Below are positions 10,491 to 19,419 of a stretch of DNA of 46,020 bases, piece by piece; the first letter of the stretch is position 1; the number at the start of each line of letters is the position of its first letter. This stretch comes from UBA7985 sp038141425 (lineage in GTDB: Bacteria > Pseudomonadota > Alphaproteobacteria > UBA7985). A model generated the notes under the pieces. The model made no database searches and was not told where the DNA came from. It saw only the letters and a list, made by a program, of their open reading frames with translations. A program made the position numbers and the translations under genes. The stretch is from NCBI GenBank assembly GCA_038141425.1, contig JAYQIC010000008.1, forward strand, positions 1 to 46,020, given 5' to 3'.

Positions 10491-11777
10491 TCAGCCGGAA
10501 AAGGCCGAGAAAATCACCGAACCGTTGGTGCCGCCGAAACCGAAGCTGTTGGAGACGGTGGCCCGGATCTGTCGCTCGCGCGGGTGGTTCGGGACGAGGT
10601 CCATGTCGACCGTGTCTTCCGGGTCGTTGAGGTTCAGGGTCGGCGGGGCGACCTGATCCCGGATCGCCAGCAGGCAGAAGATCGCCTCCAGCGCTCCTGC
10701 AGCGCCCAGCGCGTGGCCGACGGCGGACTTGGTCGACGACATGGACATGGTCTTGCGGTGCTCACCGAACAGCTGGCGCACCGCGCCGAACTCGGCAAGG
10801 TCACCCAGCGGGGTCGAGGTGCCGTGGGCGTTCACGTAGTCGATGTCTTCGGGGTTCATGCTGCCCGAGCGCAGGGCGGCTTCCATGGCGCGGCGGCCGC
10901 CGTTGCCGTCTTCGGGCGGGGCAGTGATGTGGTGGGCGTCACCGGACATGCCGTAGCCCCGCACCTCGGCGAGGATATTGGCGCCGCGCGCGCGGGCGTG
11001 CTCGAGTTCTTCGAGGATGACGACACCGGCACCGGAACCCATGACGAAGCCATCGCGGCCCTTGTCCCACGGGCGGGATGCAGCCGTCGGGTCATCGTTG
11101 TAGCGGGTCGAAAGCGCGCGCGCGGCGCAGAAGCCGGCGACCCCGATTTCGATGATGCCGTGCTCGGTGCCGCCCGCGACCATCACATCGGCGTCGCCCA
11201 GAGCGATCATCCGCGCGCTGTCGCCGATGGCGTGGGTGCCGGTGGTGCAGGCGGTAGAGTTGGCATGATTGGGCCCGCGGAAGCCGTATTTCATCGAAAT
11301 ATGGCCCGAGGGCAGGTTGACCAGAATCGCCGGGATCGAAAACGGCGACAGCCGCCGGGCGCCCTTGGTCAGCACGGTTTCCACCGCGTGGGTGAAGCTC
11401 TCGATACCGCCGATGCCGGAGCCAATCATGACCCCGGTGCGGTTCTGCGCTTCTTCGTCGGTTGGCATCCAGCCCGACATCTCCACCGCTTCGGTGGCGG
11501 CGGCGAGGGCGTAGATGGTGATGGGGTCGACGCGGCGACGCTCTTTGTCCGGCATCACCGTTTCGGGATCAAGGGCGAAGGGGTCGTCCGACTTGGGGCC
11601 GCCAAGCAGCGGCACTTCCCCGCCGATGGTCGACGGCAGATGGGACGCGTCAAAGCCTTCGATGGTGGCAATCCCGCTCTCAGAATTCAGGAGCCGACGC
11701 CAGACATTCTCGACGCCCGCTCCCAGCGGTGACACCATTCCCACGCCTGTAACAACAACGCGGCGAAGACCGGTCAT
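10491..11777 (-). CDS. fabF: Beta-ketoacyl-ACP synthase II
   Basis: FabF condenses acyl-ACP with malonyl-ACP during fatty-acid elongation. The reading frame is intact, 428 residues from ATG 11777. That start is chosen because GAGGG lies about 6 nt upstream and the family begins MTGLRRVVVTGVGM; a TTG two codons earlier is less likely. The thiolase-fold active site is complete: NSTACTTGTHAIG (Cys near 177), NAHGTSTPLGD (His) and KSAVGHALGAAG (Lys, His). The C-terminal NSFGFGGTNGSVIF is present. It follows acpP, fabG and fabD on the same strand. Confidence 0.96.
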   Translation of the reverse strand: MTGLRRVVVTGVGMVSPLGAGVENVWRRLLNSESGIATIEGFDASHLPSTIGGEVPLLGGPKSDDPFALDPETVMPDKERRRVDPITIYALAAATEAVEMSGWMPTDEEAQNRTGVMIGSGIGGIESFTHAVETVLTKGARRLSPFSIPAILVNLPSGHISMKYGFRGPNHANSTACTTGTHAIGDSARMIALGDADVMVAGGTEHGIIEIGVAGFCAARALSTRYNDDPTAASRPWDKGRDGFVMGSGAGVVILEELEHARARGANILAEVRGYGMSGDAHHITAPPEDGNGGRRAMEAALRSGSMNPEDIDYVNAHGTSTPLGDLAEFGAVRQLFGEHRKTMSMSSTKSAVGHALGAAGALEAIFCLLAIRDQVAPPTLNLNDPEDTVDMDLVPNHPRERQIRATVSNSFGFGGTNGSVIFSAFSG

Positions 11778-11852
11778 GCTCAACCCTCATCCAATCCGGC
11801 CGGGGCGTCCGCATCTGCGCACCCCTGGGCCGTTCAAATCAAAGTCCGGGCC

Positions 11853-12089
11853 TTAGGAAACCGCTTCGGAAATGTGCTTGATCGCATCGCCAACGGTACC
11901 GATCTTCTCAGCGGCATCGTCAGGAATCTCGAGGTTGAACTCTTCCTCGAAAGCCATCACCAGCTCAACGGTGTCCAGGCTGTCAGCGCCCAGATCATCG
12001 ACGAAGCTCGCCGCTTCAACAACTTTGTCTTCCTCGACCGACAGGCGTTCGACGACGATTTTCTTCACGCGATCAGCTACGTCACTCAT
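11853..12089 (-). CDS. acpP: Acyl carrier protein
   Basis: A 78-residue acidic protein starting MSDVADRVKKIVVERL. The 4'-phosphopantetheine attachment motif GADSLDTVE is present, with the modified Ser at residue 37. Length and composition are those of AcpP. The start codon is preceded by AGGAAAG. It lies between fabG and fabF, the usual place, with a 139-bp upstream gap to fabG that may hold its own promoter, as is common for acpP. Confidence 0.97.
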   Translation of the reverse strand: MSDVADRVKKIVVERLSVEEDKVVEAASFVDDLGADSLDTVELVMAFEEEFNLEIPDDAAEKIGTVGDAIKHISEAVS

Positions 12090-12228
12090 GGCTTACTTTC
12101 CTAAGGTTGTTCGCTAAATTGAATAGGATGCGGTCCCATAGCACAAGCCTTTCGCGCGTCGAAACAACAGAACAAGGGGTCTGCTGACCGCTGGCGCTAT
12201 AGCTGGCGTCTATCCGATTGCGGACAGA

Positions 12229-12969
12229 CTACAACATGGCCATGCCGCCGTTGACGTGCAAGGTCGCGCCGCTCATGTACCCGGCTTCGTCGCTGGCGAG
12301 GAAAACCACGGCGGCGGCGATCTCTTCAGGGCGGCCCATGCGGCCCGCAGGAACCATGGCAATCTGCTCGGAAACCACCTTCTCAGGCAGGTCGGCGGTC
12401 ATGGCGGTTTCGACATAGCCCGGCGCGACACAGTTGGCGGTAATCCCGCGCGAGCCCAGCTCCTTGGCCATGGATTTGGTCATGCCGACGATCCCGGCTT
12501 TGGACGCGGCGTAGTTCGCCTGCCCCGGGTTTCCCATGAAACCGACCACGGAGACGACGTTGATGATCCGGCCCCAGCGGCGCTTCATCATGCCCTTCAT
12601 GGCGCCGCGACACAGCCGGAAGGTGGCCGTGAGGTTAACGTCCAGCACCGCGCCGAAGTCCTCGTCCTTCATACGCATGGACAGGCCGTCCCGGGTCAGG
12701 CCGGCGTTGTTGACCAGTATGTCGATCTGCCCGGCGGCGTCTTCTGCAGCGGCGAGCATGGCGGCTTCACTGTCTGCATCGCCGAGGTTGGCGGTGATGA
12801 TGTGGCAGGTCGCCGAGCCACAGGCGGCGGCGGTTTCCTGCAGCGCGTCTTCGCGCCGCCCGGTGAGGATCAGGGTCGCACCCTGCGCCGCCAGCGCGAT
12901 GGCCGTGGCCCGGCCGATGCCGCCAGAGGCGCCGGTGACGAGGGCGACTTTTCCGGTCAGGTCAAACAT
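12229..12969 (-). CDS. fabG: 3-oxoacyl-ACP reductase
   Basis: FabG reduces 3-oxoacyl-ACP with NADPH in fatty-acid elongation. ATG 12969 gives MFDLTGKVALVTGASGGIGR, with the TGASGGIG cofactor motif. NNAGLTRDGLSMRM, the catalytic Ser in VVSVVGFMGNPGQ, and YAASKAG (Tyr and Lys) are all present. The C-terminus is GYMSGATLHVNGGMAML. At 246 residues it is full length. The upstream in-frame ATG at 13011 would add 14 residues not usual for the family. It follows fabD by 68 bp. Confidence 0.96.
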   Translation of the reverse strand: MFDLTGKVALVTGASGGIGRATAIALAAQGATLILTGRREDALQETAAACGSATCHIITANLGDADSEAAMLAAAEDAAGQIDILVNNAGLTRDGLSMRMKDEDFGAVLDVNLTATFRLCRGAMKGMMKRRWGRIINVVSVVGFMGNPGQANYAASKAGIVGMTKSMAKELGSRGITANCVAPGYVETAMTADLPEKVVSEQIAMVPAGRMGRPEEIAAAVVFLASDEAGYMSGATLHVNGGMAML

Positions 12970-13037
12970 GGCTTCAGTTTCCTTCGAGTTCTGCTGTTTC
13001 TTGGCCTGCATACCTTGGCAGGCAGTAAGGTCTGGGG

Positions 13038-13982
13038 TCAGCTCAGGCTCTGCGCAAAGCCGCGCAAGCCCTCTGCCGTGTCGACGGACTGGGCGGTAAC
13101 CTCGGGCGCGATGCGCTTGGTCAGCCCGGCGAGGACCGCGCCAGCGCCCAACTCAACCAGTTCTGTAACGCCTTGACCGGCCATCCAGGCCACGGACTCG
13201 CGCCAGCGGACCCGGCCAGTGACCTGCGCCACCAGCAGTTCGCCGACCCGTGCGGGGTCGCTGTTGGCCTCGGCCAGCACGTTGGCGACCACGGGCAGGG
13301 CGGGGGCGGCAAAGGCCTGCCCAGCCAGCGCTTCCGCCATCGCGTCGGCGGCGGGTTGCATCATCGAGCAATGGAACGGGGCGGACACCGGCAGCGGCAG
13401 GGCCCGCTTGGCTCCGGCTGCCTTCATGGCCTCGCCTGCCGCAGCAACCGCAGCCGCAGCGCCGGAGATGACCACCTGTCCCTCGGCGTTGTCATTGGCG
13501 ATTTCACAGGCGCCCAGACCCGGATCGACGTCCGTCAGCGCGGCTTCAACCTGCTCCATGCTCAGCCCGAGCACGGCGGCCATGGCGCCTTCACCCACGG
13601 GGACTGCGGATTGCATGGCCCGGCCCCGCAGGCGCAACAGGCGCGCGGTATCGGCGACGGGCAGGGCGCCCACGGCGGCGAGCGCAGCGTATTCGCCCAG
13701 CGAGTGACCGGCGACAAAGCTGCCGTGATCGGCGAGGCGGATATCGAATTCAGACTCCAGCGCCCGCACCACGGCGAGCGATACCGCCATCAGCGCAGGC
13801 TGGGTGTTCTCCGTCAGGCGCAGGTCATCGTCGCTGCCTTCGAAGATCAATGTGGACAGTTTTTCGTCCAGCGCATCGTCGACTTCGTTGAAGACATCGC
13901 GTGCGGCCGGGAAGGTCTCGGCAAGATCGCGGCCCATGCCGATTTTCTGGCTGCCCTGTCCGGGGAAAACGAAAGCCCGCAT
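13038..13982 (-). CDS. fabD: Malonyl-CoA:ACP transacylase
   Basis: FabD loads malonyl groups from CoA onto AcpP. The 314-residue frame opens MRAFVFPGQGSQKIGMG. It carries the nucleophile elbow GHSLGEYAAL (Ser near 94), a conserved QPALMAVSLAVV, and SAPFHCSMMQPA with the catalytic His. Length is normal. It is the first gene of the fab cluster and is divergent from rpsF across a 260-bp gap in which I see no clear sigma-70 consensus. Confidence 0.96.
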   Translation of the reverse strand: MRAFVFPGQGSQKIGMGRDLAETFPAARDVFNEVDDALDEKLSTLIFEGSDDDLRLTENTQPALMAVSLAVVRALESEFDIRLADHGSFVAGHSLGEYAALAAVGALPVADTARLLRLRGRAMQSAVPVGEGAMAAVLGLSMEQVEAALTDVDPGLGACEIANDNAEGQVVISGAAAAVAAAGEAMKAAGAKRALPLPVSAPFHCSMMQPAADAMAEALAGQAFAAPALPVVANVLAEANSDPARVGELLVAQVTGRVRWRESVAWMAGQGVTELVELGAGAVLAGLTKRIAPEVTAQSVDTAEGLRGFAQSLS

Positions 13983-14242
13983 ATCGTACTGGTCCTTGCT
14001 GGTCGTTCAGGAGTCTGGTGTTGCGCCGTTTTATGCGCTTGTGAGGCGGGGCTGACAACCTTTTCAGGCCCTGCAGACGGGCTTCACGGGTGCCATGCGC
14101 CTGCGCTGTTGTCTTCTGGGGCGGCACCGTCTAAACCGCTGGCTGCTCAACGTCTCCTTGCCAGTCCCCGAGCACTGAAAAAGGGCTGGCTGATGACCTT
14201 TCCACGACGAAGGGTCAAATCATCCAGAGGGAGTCTTATTGG

Positions 14243-14659
14243 ATGGCATTTTACGAGTGCGTCTACATGGCGCGGCCGGATGTTTCCACGACCCAGGTCG
14301 AGGCAATCACCGAGCAAATTACCAACATCATCACCGAACGTGGCGGCTCTGTTCACTCGACTGAGTACTGGGGCCTGAAGTCCCTTGCGTACCGGGTCAA
14401 GAAGAACCGCAAAGCGCACTACGTGCTGATGAACATCGACTGCAACAACGACGCCAAGGCTGAGATGGAGCGGACCATGTCCCTGAACGAAGACGTTCTG
14501 CGGATGCTGACCCTGCGCCTCGAAGAAATGCCTGAGGGCCAGTCGATCCAGATGCGCGCCAAGGCCCGCGGTGATCGCCTGGACCGTGGTGATCGTGGTG
14601 ACCGTGGCGATCGCGGTGACCGGGGTGAGCGGCGCGAACGCCGCTCCGAAGACGCGTAG
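14243..14659 (+). CDS. rpsF: 30S ribosomal protein S6
   Basis: S6 binds S18 on the platform of the 30S subunit. The frame of 138 residues opens MAFYECVYMARPDVSTTQVE and carries the conserved GLKSLAYRVKKNRKAHYVL. The core ends near residue 105. The tail is unusual low-complexity sequence with repeated RGD triplets followed by GERRERRSEDA, encoded by an imperfect 9-12 nt DNA repeat (about 14568-14640). The ATG is preceded by an AGAGGGAG-type ribosome-binding site. It heads the rpsF-rpsR-rplI operon. Confidence 0.96.
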   Translation: MAFYECVYMARPDVSTTQVEAITEQITNIITERGGSVHSTEYWGLKSLAYRVKKNRKAHYVLMNIDCNNDAKAEMERTMSLNEDVLRMLTLRLEEMPEGQSIQMRAKARGDRLDRGDRGDRGDRGDRGERRERRSEDA

Positions 14660-14682
14660 AACAGAGGAAGAGGAAAAAGACT

Positions 14683-14910
14683 ATGGCTCGTCGTCCCTTT
14701 ACCCGACGCAAGAAGTCCTGCCCGTTCTCTGGTCCCAACGCACCAGTGATCGACTACAAGGACACCAAGCTGCTCAGCCGCTTCCTCTCGGAGCGCGGCA
14801 AGATCGTTCCCAGCCGGATCACGGCTGTTTCTGCCAAGAAGCAGCGTGAACTCTCCCGCGCCATCAAGCGCGCCCGCACGATGGCCCTGCTGCCATACGT
14901 GATCGGCTAA
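14683..14910 (+). CDS. rpsR: 30S ribosomal protein S18
   Basis: A complete 75-residue S18: MARRPFTRRKKSCPFSG at the N-terminus, then DYKDTKLLSRFLSERGKIVP, and RAIKRARTMALLPYV near the end. Only one Cys is present in the CPFSG region. A GAGGAAGAGG ribosome-binding stretch lies just upstream. It is 23 bp after rpsF and 21 bp before rplI. Confidence 0.97.
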   Translation: MARRPFTRRKKSCPFSGPNAPVIDYKDTKLLSRFLSERGKIVPSRITAVSAKKQRELSRAIKRARTMALLPYVIG

Positions 14911-14931
14911 GGCGGAAAAGGAAAGCAACTC

Positions 14932-15570
14932 ATGATGAACGTTATCCTTCTCCAGCGTGTGGAAAAGCTTGGCCAGATGGGCGATGTCGTAACCGTTAAG
15001 CCCGGTTACGCCCGCAACTATCTGCTGCCACAGGGCATCGCCCTGCGTGCGACCGATGACAACAAGGCCGTGTTCGAAGCCCGTCGCGCCCAGCTCGAGG
15101 CCGAGAACCTCAAGCGCCGCGAAGAAGCCGAAGACATGGCTGGCCGGATGGAAGGCCTGTCCATTCCAATGATCCGGCAGGCGTCTGACACCGGCCAGCT
15201 GTACGGCTCGGTGACCACCCGCGACATCGCCGCTGGCGTTTCGGAAGCCGGTTTCACCATCGGTTCCAACCAGGTCATGCTCGACCGGGCTATCAAGACC
15301 CTGGGCGTGCACAACATCCGCGTGAAGCTCCACCCTGAAGTCGATCTGATGATCAACATCAACGTCGCTAAGTCTGAGGAAGAAGCCCTCGGCCTGATCG
15401 TTGAGGAAGAAGAGGACGATTTCGGCCAGGATCTCGAATTCGGCGCCTTCGATAACGAAGACGGCGACGTCCGGATCACGCGTTCCGACGCAGACGAAGC
15501 CCCGGCTGAAGCTGAAGCCGATGCGGAAGCACCAGCCGAAGAAGCTGAAGCCGCGTCTGAAGACGACTGA
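14932..15570 (+). CDS. rplI: 50S ribosomal protein L9 with long acidic tail
   Basis: L9 binds 23S rRNA and spans the L1-stalk base. The frame starts at ATG 14932 (a second ATG at 14935 fits the family consensus better). The N-domain NVILLQRVEKLGQMGDVVTV, GYARNYLLPQG and the long connecting helix are intact, as is the C-domain (TGQLYGSVTTRDIA). At 212 residues it is about 60 longer than the E. coli form. The extra tail from about residue 155 is almost entirely Glu, Asp and Ala. Extended acidic L9 tails occur in Rhodobacterales-type genomes. A terminator follows the gene. Confidence 0.96.
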   Translation: MMNVILLQRVEKLGQMGDVVTVKPGYARNYLLPQGIALRATDDNKAVFEARRAQLEAENLKRREEAEDMAGRMEGLSIPMIRQASDTGQLYGSVTTRDIAAGVSEAGFTIGSNQVMLDRAIKTLGVHNIRVKLHPEVDLMININVAKSEEEALGLIVEEEEDDFGQDLEFGAFDNEDGDVRITRSDADEAPAEAEADAEAPAEEAEAASEDD

Positions 15571-15601
15571 TCCGGCCCCGCGCCTGACAGCTCAGAAGAA
15601 C

Positions 15602-15630
15602 AAGGCCTGGCCATCGCGCCGGGCCTTTTT
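15602..15630 (+). terminator. Rho-independent terminator of rpsF-rpsR-rplI
   Basis: Arms AAGGCCTGGC (15602-15611) and GCCGGGCCTT (15618-15627) pair over ten positions, with one T-G pair, around loop CATCGC, and lead into TTTTT. It lies 32 bp after the rplI stop. Confidence 0.85.
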
Positions 15631-15755
15631 CGTTTGCGGTCTGCGTGCGTCATGGTGCGCGGCCCGGGGCGCTTCACGTCCCCATGAAGCGCCCTTGTCG
15701 GTGATTGACCCCGCCTCTATGTCTCTGTGAACACGAGGGACGAAGGTGAAATGCG

Positions 15756-17426
15756 ATGAAATGGCTCTGCACACTGGCTGCCGCGGCTCTGACCGGCCTG
15801 ACGGTCACCCCCGCTTCGGCGCAGTCCGGTGACTTTCTGGCCGCGCTGAGTGCGACCCGCGCCAGTGACCCCGAGGCGGCGAGCCGATACCTCACCGCTG
15901 CGCTGGAAAAAGATCCGGACCGGCAGTCACTCGTGCGTCAGCAAATCTCCGTCTTCACCATCGAGGGCGATTATGACGCAGCGCTGCCCTACGCGCAGGA
16001 CGTACTCGCGCTCAATCCTGATGACGAGCTGGCGCGCTGGGTCGTCCGGGTCGCTGCTATCCGGCGTGGTGACTGGGACGCGGCACAGGCGGTGCTCCCG
16101 GCCGTGATCCAGACCCGACTGGATGAGTTCATTGCATCCGTTGCCAATACGGCCGTCATGACTGGTGTCGGCGACATCGAGACCGCGCTTGCTGAAACGC
16201 GGACGGGCTTCGACGAGAAAGGCATCGGGCCCTTGGGTGATTACGCCCGGGGCCTGATCCACGCAGCATCGGGTGACGCTGAGGCAGCCTCTGATGCCTT
16301 CGCCGCCTTTATCAGCCGCGACCCGTTCCAATACCCGCGCATGGCCGAAGTCACGGCCAACGCCTTCGAGCGTTCGGGTGATCTTGAGAACGCCCGTTTC
16401 GTTTACAACGCGCTGCTGGAGACCGGCGCCCGTCCCGGCGGTCAGGCTGGTCTTGATCGCATCGACCAAGGCGACCCGTACCCCGAGGCGCTGACCCCGA
16501 CCCCGCTGGATATCTACACCGAGCTGCTGTTCGTCATCGTGCGCTTGCTCGACGATCAGGACAGCCCTGAGCTGGCCTATCGCTATGCGCAGGAAATCGG
16601 CTATCTGCTGACCCCGGAAGCCCCGCTGTTCCCGGGCTATTCCGAAGTCATCGCCTCGTCGTTGCTGGCGCTGGAGCGCTTTGAAGAGGCTGAGGCGGCC
16701 TACGCCACGCTCGAAGACGTCCCGGCGTTCCGCTTCTCCGCAATTCTGGGCCAAATCCAGGCGCTCTCGGATCAGGAACGCTATGACGAAGCTCTCGCCA
16801 AGCTCGATGAAGCCGAAGCGATTCTGGGCCGGTCGCCCGCCATTCTGCGCCAGCGTGCCGTATTGCTGTTCCGGGCCGAAGACTATGAGGCTGCCGACCT
16901 TGCCTTCGCCGACTGGCAGGATTCGGTCGTGCAGCTGGGGACGGCCGCTGCCCAGACGCTGTTTATCGCCGGGATCGTCTCCTATCAGCTCGAAGACTAC
17001 GCGCTGATGGAGGAGCGGTTGGAAACCTCCCTCAATCTCGACCCCGACAACCCCCACGTCATGAATTACCTCGCCTACTCGTGGGTGGAGCGCGGCATCA
17101 ACCTTGACCGGGGTTTCGAGATGCTGACCCGGGCGGTTGAGCTCGCGCCCGAAAGCGGTGCCATCATCGACAGCCTCGGCTGGGCCCACTACCAGCTGGG
17201 TGACTACGATGAGGCCGTTCCGTTCCTTGAGCAGGCCTTCCAGATCAATCCCTGGAGCTGGGAAATCGCCGAGCATGTGGCCGATGCCTATTGGCAGGTT
17301 GGCCGGGAGCTGGAGGCTGAGTTCTTCTGGAACCGTGCGCTGGGCCTGCCTGAGATCCCCGATGATCACGTCGAGGCCATTCGCATCAAGCTGGTCGAGG
17401 GAATGAGCCGCGATCTGGCGCAATGA
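15756..17426 (+). CDS. Secreted tetratricopeptide-repeat protein
   Basis: A 556-residue protein with a cleavable signal peptide: MKWLCTLAAAALTGLTVTPA, then SAQ. The rest is helical TPR-type sequence; good repeats are seen at the N-terminus (YLTAALEKDPDRQ; DYDAALPYAQDVLALNPDDE) and near the C-terminus (LETSLNLDPDNPHVMNYLAY; DYDEAVPFLEQAFQINPWSW). It is probably a periplasmic scaffold; its partner is not known. The final WVERGINLDRG and DSLGWAHYQLGDYDEAV stretches are strongly family-specific for the alphaproteobacterial TPR protein that precedes ispE. It overlaps ispE by an ATGA, so the two are likely translated together. Confidence 0.88.
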   Translation: MKWLCTLAAAALTGLTVTPASAQSGDFLAALSATRASDPEAASRYLTAALEKDPDRQSLVRQQISVFTIEGDYDAALPYAQDVLALNPDDELARWVVRVAAIRRGDWDAAQAVLPAVIQTRLDEFIASVANTAVMTGVGDIETALAETRTGFDEKGIGPLGDYARGLIHAASGDAEAASDAFAAFISRDPFQYPRMAEVTANAFERSGDLENARFVYNALLETGARPGGQAGLDRIDQGDPYPEALTPTPLDIYTELLFVIVRLLDDQDSPELAYRYAQEIGYLLTPEAPLFPGYSEVIASSLLALERFEEAEAAYATLEDVPAFRFSAILGQIQALSDQERYDEALAKLDEAEAILGRSPAILRQRAVLLFRAEDYEAADLAFADWQDSVVQLGTAAAQTLFIAGIVSYQLEDYALMEERLETSLNLDPDNPHVMNYLAYSWVERGINLDRGFEMLTRAVELAPESGAIIDSLGWAHYQLGDYDEAVPFLEQAFQINPWSWEIAEHVADAYWQVGRELEAEFFWNRALGLPEIPDDHVEAIRIKLVEGMSRDLAQ

Positions 17427-18289
17427 TTAACGCTGCCTACGCTGCTGAAACGGTTACCGTTTTTGCCCCGGCTAAGCTGAACCTGTTTCTGCACGTCCTC
17501 GGGCGGCGCGCCGACGGCTACCACGATCTTGAAAGCCTATTCGTGTTTCTCGACATCGGGGATCGCCTGCAGTTTGAGACCCCGGACAGCGCCGCCGCTG
17601 ATGCTTCTGCCGGCGACCTTGTGCTGGATCCGGATCCCGGCATTCCCCGTGAGCAAAACCTGATCTGGCGCGCACTGGCGTGGGTGCGCGCCGTTGAACC
17701 GCGCCTGCCGCAGCCTCGCATCCGGGTCGAAAAGGCCTTGCCGATGCAGGCGGGTCTGGGGGGCGGCAGCGCCGATGCGGCGGCCGTTGTGCACTGGGCC
17801 GAAGGGCTGTTCCCCAGCGGTGATTTCCGGTCAGCGGTCGCGGGTTGGGCGCCGATCTGCCCCCGCCATGGACCAGCGGGCGCGGATCTGGCGCGGGACA
17901 GGCGATGTTGCGGGCGACCCTGTGGCCGGTCTCGCGGGGACACCAGTGCTGCTGCTCAAGCCAGAGGGCGGGGTTTCGACGGCAGCCTGTTTCCAGCGGT
18001 TGAGCCTTGGGCGGGCTGCCGCTGTGTCTGATTTCAGCGGACCACCGCGCGCGTGGCTGCCCTCGACCCGAAACGATCTGGAAGCCCCCGCACGTGACCT
18101 CAATCCCGATATCGGCGTCGCACTCGACGTACTTGCGGGGGTGGCGGGTGAGCCTTGGCTGGTGCGCATGACCGGTTCAGGCAGCACCTGTTTTGCGCTC
18201 TACAATGAAAAGGGCCGCGCGATGCGGCCCTTGAAGCGGTTCAGCGCCGGTTCCCCGGATGGTGGACGGCGGCGGCGGAGATCCTCTGA
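17423..18289 (+). CDS. ispE: 4-diphosphocytidyl-2-C-methyl-D-erythritol kinase (frameshifted)
   Basis: IspE is the GHMP kinase of the MEP isoprenoid pathway. ATG 17423 overlaps the TPR stop. The N-terminal FAPAKLNLFLHVLGRRADGY and YHDLESLFVFLDIGD, and the ATP-binding PMQAGLGGGSADAAA, are in the first frame. Two indels near 17848 and 17866 break LGADLPPAM; the second part carries LLLKPEGGVSTA, RNDLEAPA and VRMTGSGSTCFALY. A third indel near 18220 is needed to reach DAALEAVQRRFPGWWTAAAE and TGA at 18287-18289. Expected length about 288 residues. An essential gene, so these breaks are probably consensus errors. A perfect 9-bp inverted repeat (18210-18232) lies at the third break. Confidence 0.88.
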
Positions 18290-18304
18290 TACAGAGGCCC
18301 GGCT

Positions 18305-19419
18305 TTACTTGATCAGGTCGAGCACGCCCATGGCCCGCGCTTCGGTCTCCAGATGCTGGAGCAGCTCGGCGGACAGCACCGCCTCACCGGCAAAGCCGTA
18401 TTCAGCCGCGTACAGGCCGATCGCCGCTGACGTGCGGGCGTCGATCACACCGTCGACTGGGCCCGGGTTGATGAACAGAGCGTCGAGGATGGCTTCAGCC
18501 CGGTAGCGCTCGGTCTCACCGATGGTGGTGACCGGCTGGCTGGTCCGTTGCTGCACGGAGATCGTGAACCACGCCGCCAGCGCGATAAACCCGAGCAGGC
18601 ACAGCAGCACCAGCAGTGTCGACAGCGCCATCGGGGTCCGGCGCGCTTGCCCAATCGGGCCGACCGGGGCTGCGGTGCGGGTCTCGGTCCGCTCCACGTT
18701 GTTTTTGATTCTGCGCGCCTGCAGCGCCCGCTTCGGGCCGGGGTCCTGGTCGAGGGCACCGTCGCTGCTTACCGGGCGCACGTTGGCGTCAGGCCGCGCG
18801 TTGGCGGCATCGGCACGCGCCGTCGGCGCGAGGCGTCCCGCCAGTGGGGTCAGCAGAGAATTGGCCGGCAACTGAGACACGGGTTCGATGGTTCCCTTAT
18901 CGGTGGGGGCGGAAACCCCGGTAAGGATGGCAGTTTGTCGAGCAGGTCGGCAGCACCGTTGCGAAGCTTCTGGCCGAGGCCCGAAAGCCGCTCGCTCAGG
19001 GAGGCTGCGCCGTCCGCCGACTGACTCGCATAATTATTAACCAAATTCGACGATTTTGCGAGTGCTGTTGTCAGCCCCTGGCCGGTTCGGGCGAGGGATT
19101 CACGCGCCTGTGACAGCCGTGAGGGTCGCTGGGTCTGGAACGGGCGCTCGTCAGACCACTGTGGCCCTGACTCCGTGGAAGTGACGGCAGGTTCCTCCGA
19201 TGGGAGATCGTCTTCGATGATGACCGGTTGCTCGACCGCTTCCGCGCCAAGGGCATCGTCGGCCACGTGCCATTCAGCGTCAGCCTCAGGCCAAGCTTCC
19301 GCATCATTTTCTGGCTCAGCTTCAGCCATGGGGGCTGGGTCAAAGCCGGTGTCGGCTTCCTGTGCTGCCATGGCAGCGGTGGCAGCGGTGGCAGTCGGTG
19401 CGAGGTCGTACTCCCGCGC
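18305..19419 (-). pseudogene. C-terminal part of an unrecognised membrane protein with peptidoglycan-binding-like end
   Basis: The downstream portion of a protein interrupted by an in-frame TAG (19422-19420) and an indel near 18905. Starting from MAAQEADTGF (19371), it is acidic and Pro/Ala-rich. Then come SRLSQARESLARTGQGLTTA and a predicted helical SLSERLSGLGQKLRNGAADLL. After the frame change, basic sequence RALQARRIKNNVE leads to one membrane helix (about 18645-18555; LLVLLCLLGFIALAAWFTI). The last 60 residues (EAILDALFINPGPVDGVIDA and following) resemble a PG-binding-1 three-helix fold. Topology would be a large cytoplasmic N-part and a small periplasmic end. I do not recognise the family. 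It is convergent with ispE (15-bp gap). Confidence 0.5.

Noticed and set aside
10584..11732. 382-codon plus-strand frame over fabF
   Set aside because: Mirror of the intact fabF gene, without ribosome-binding site or family motif.
13983..14242. S6:S18-binding leader before rpsF
   Set aside because: No convincing conserved hairpin was visible, and I cannot fold the region here.
13173..14378. 401-codon plus-strand frame over fabD
   Set aside because: Antisense to an intact fabD and running into rpsF; composition is His/Gln/Gly-rich, as expected of a shadow.
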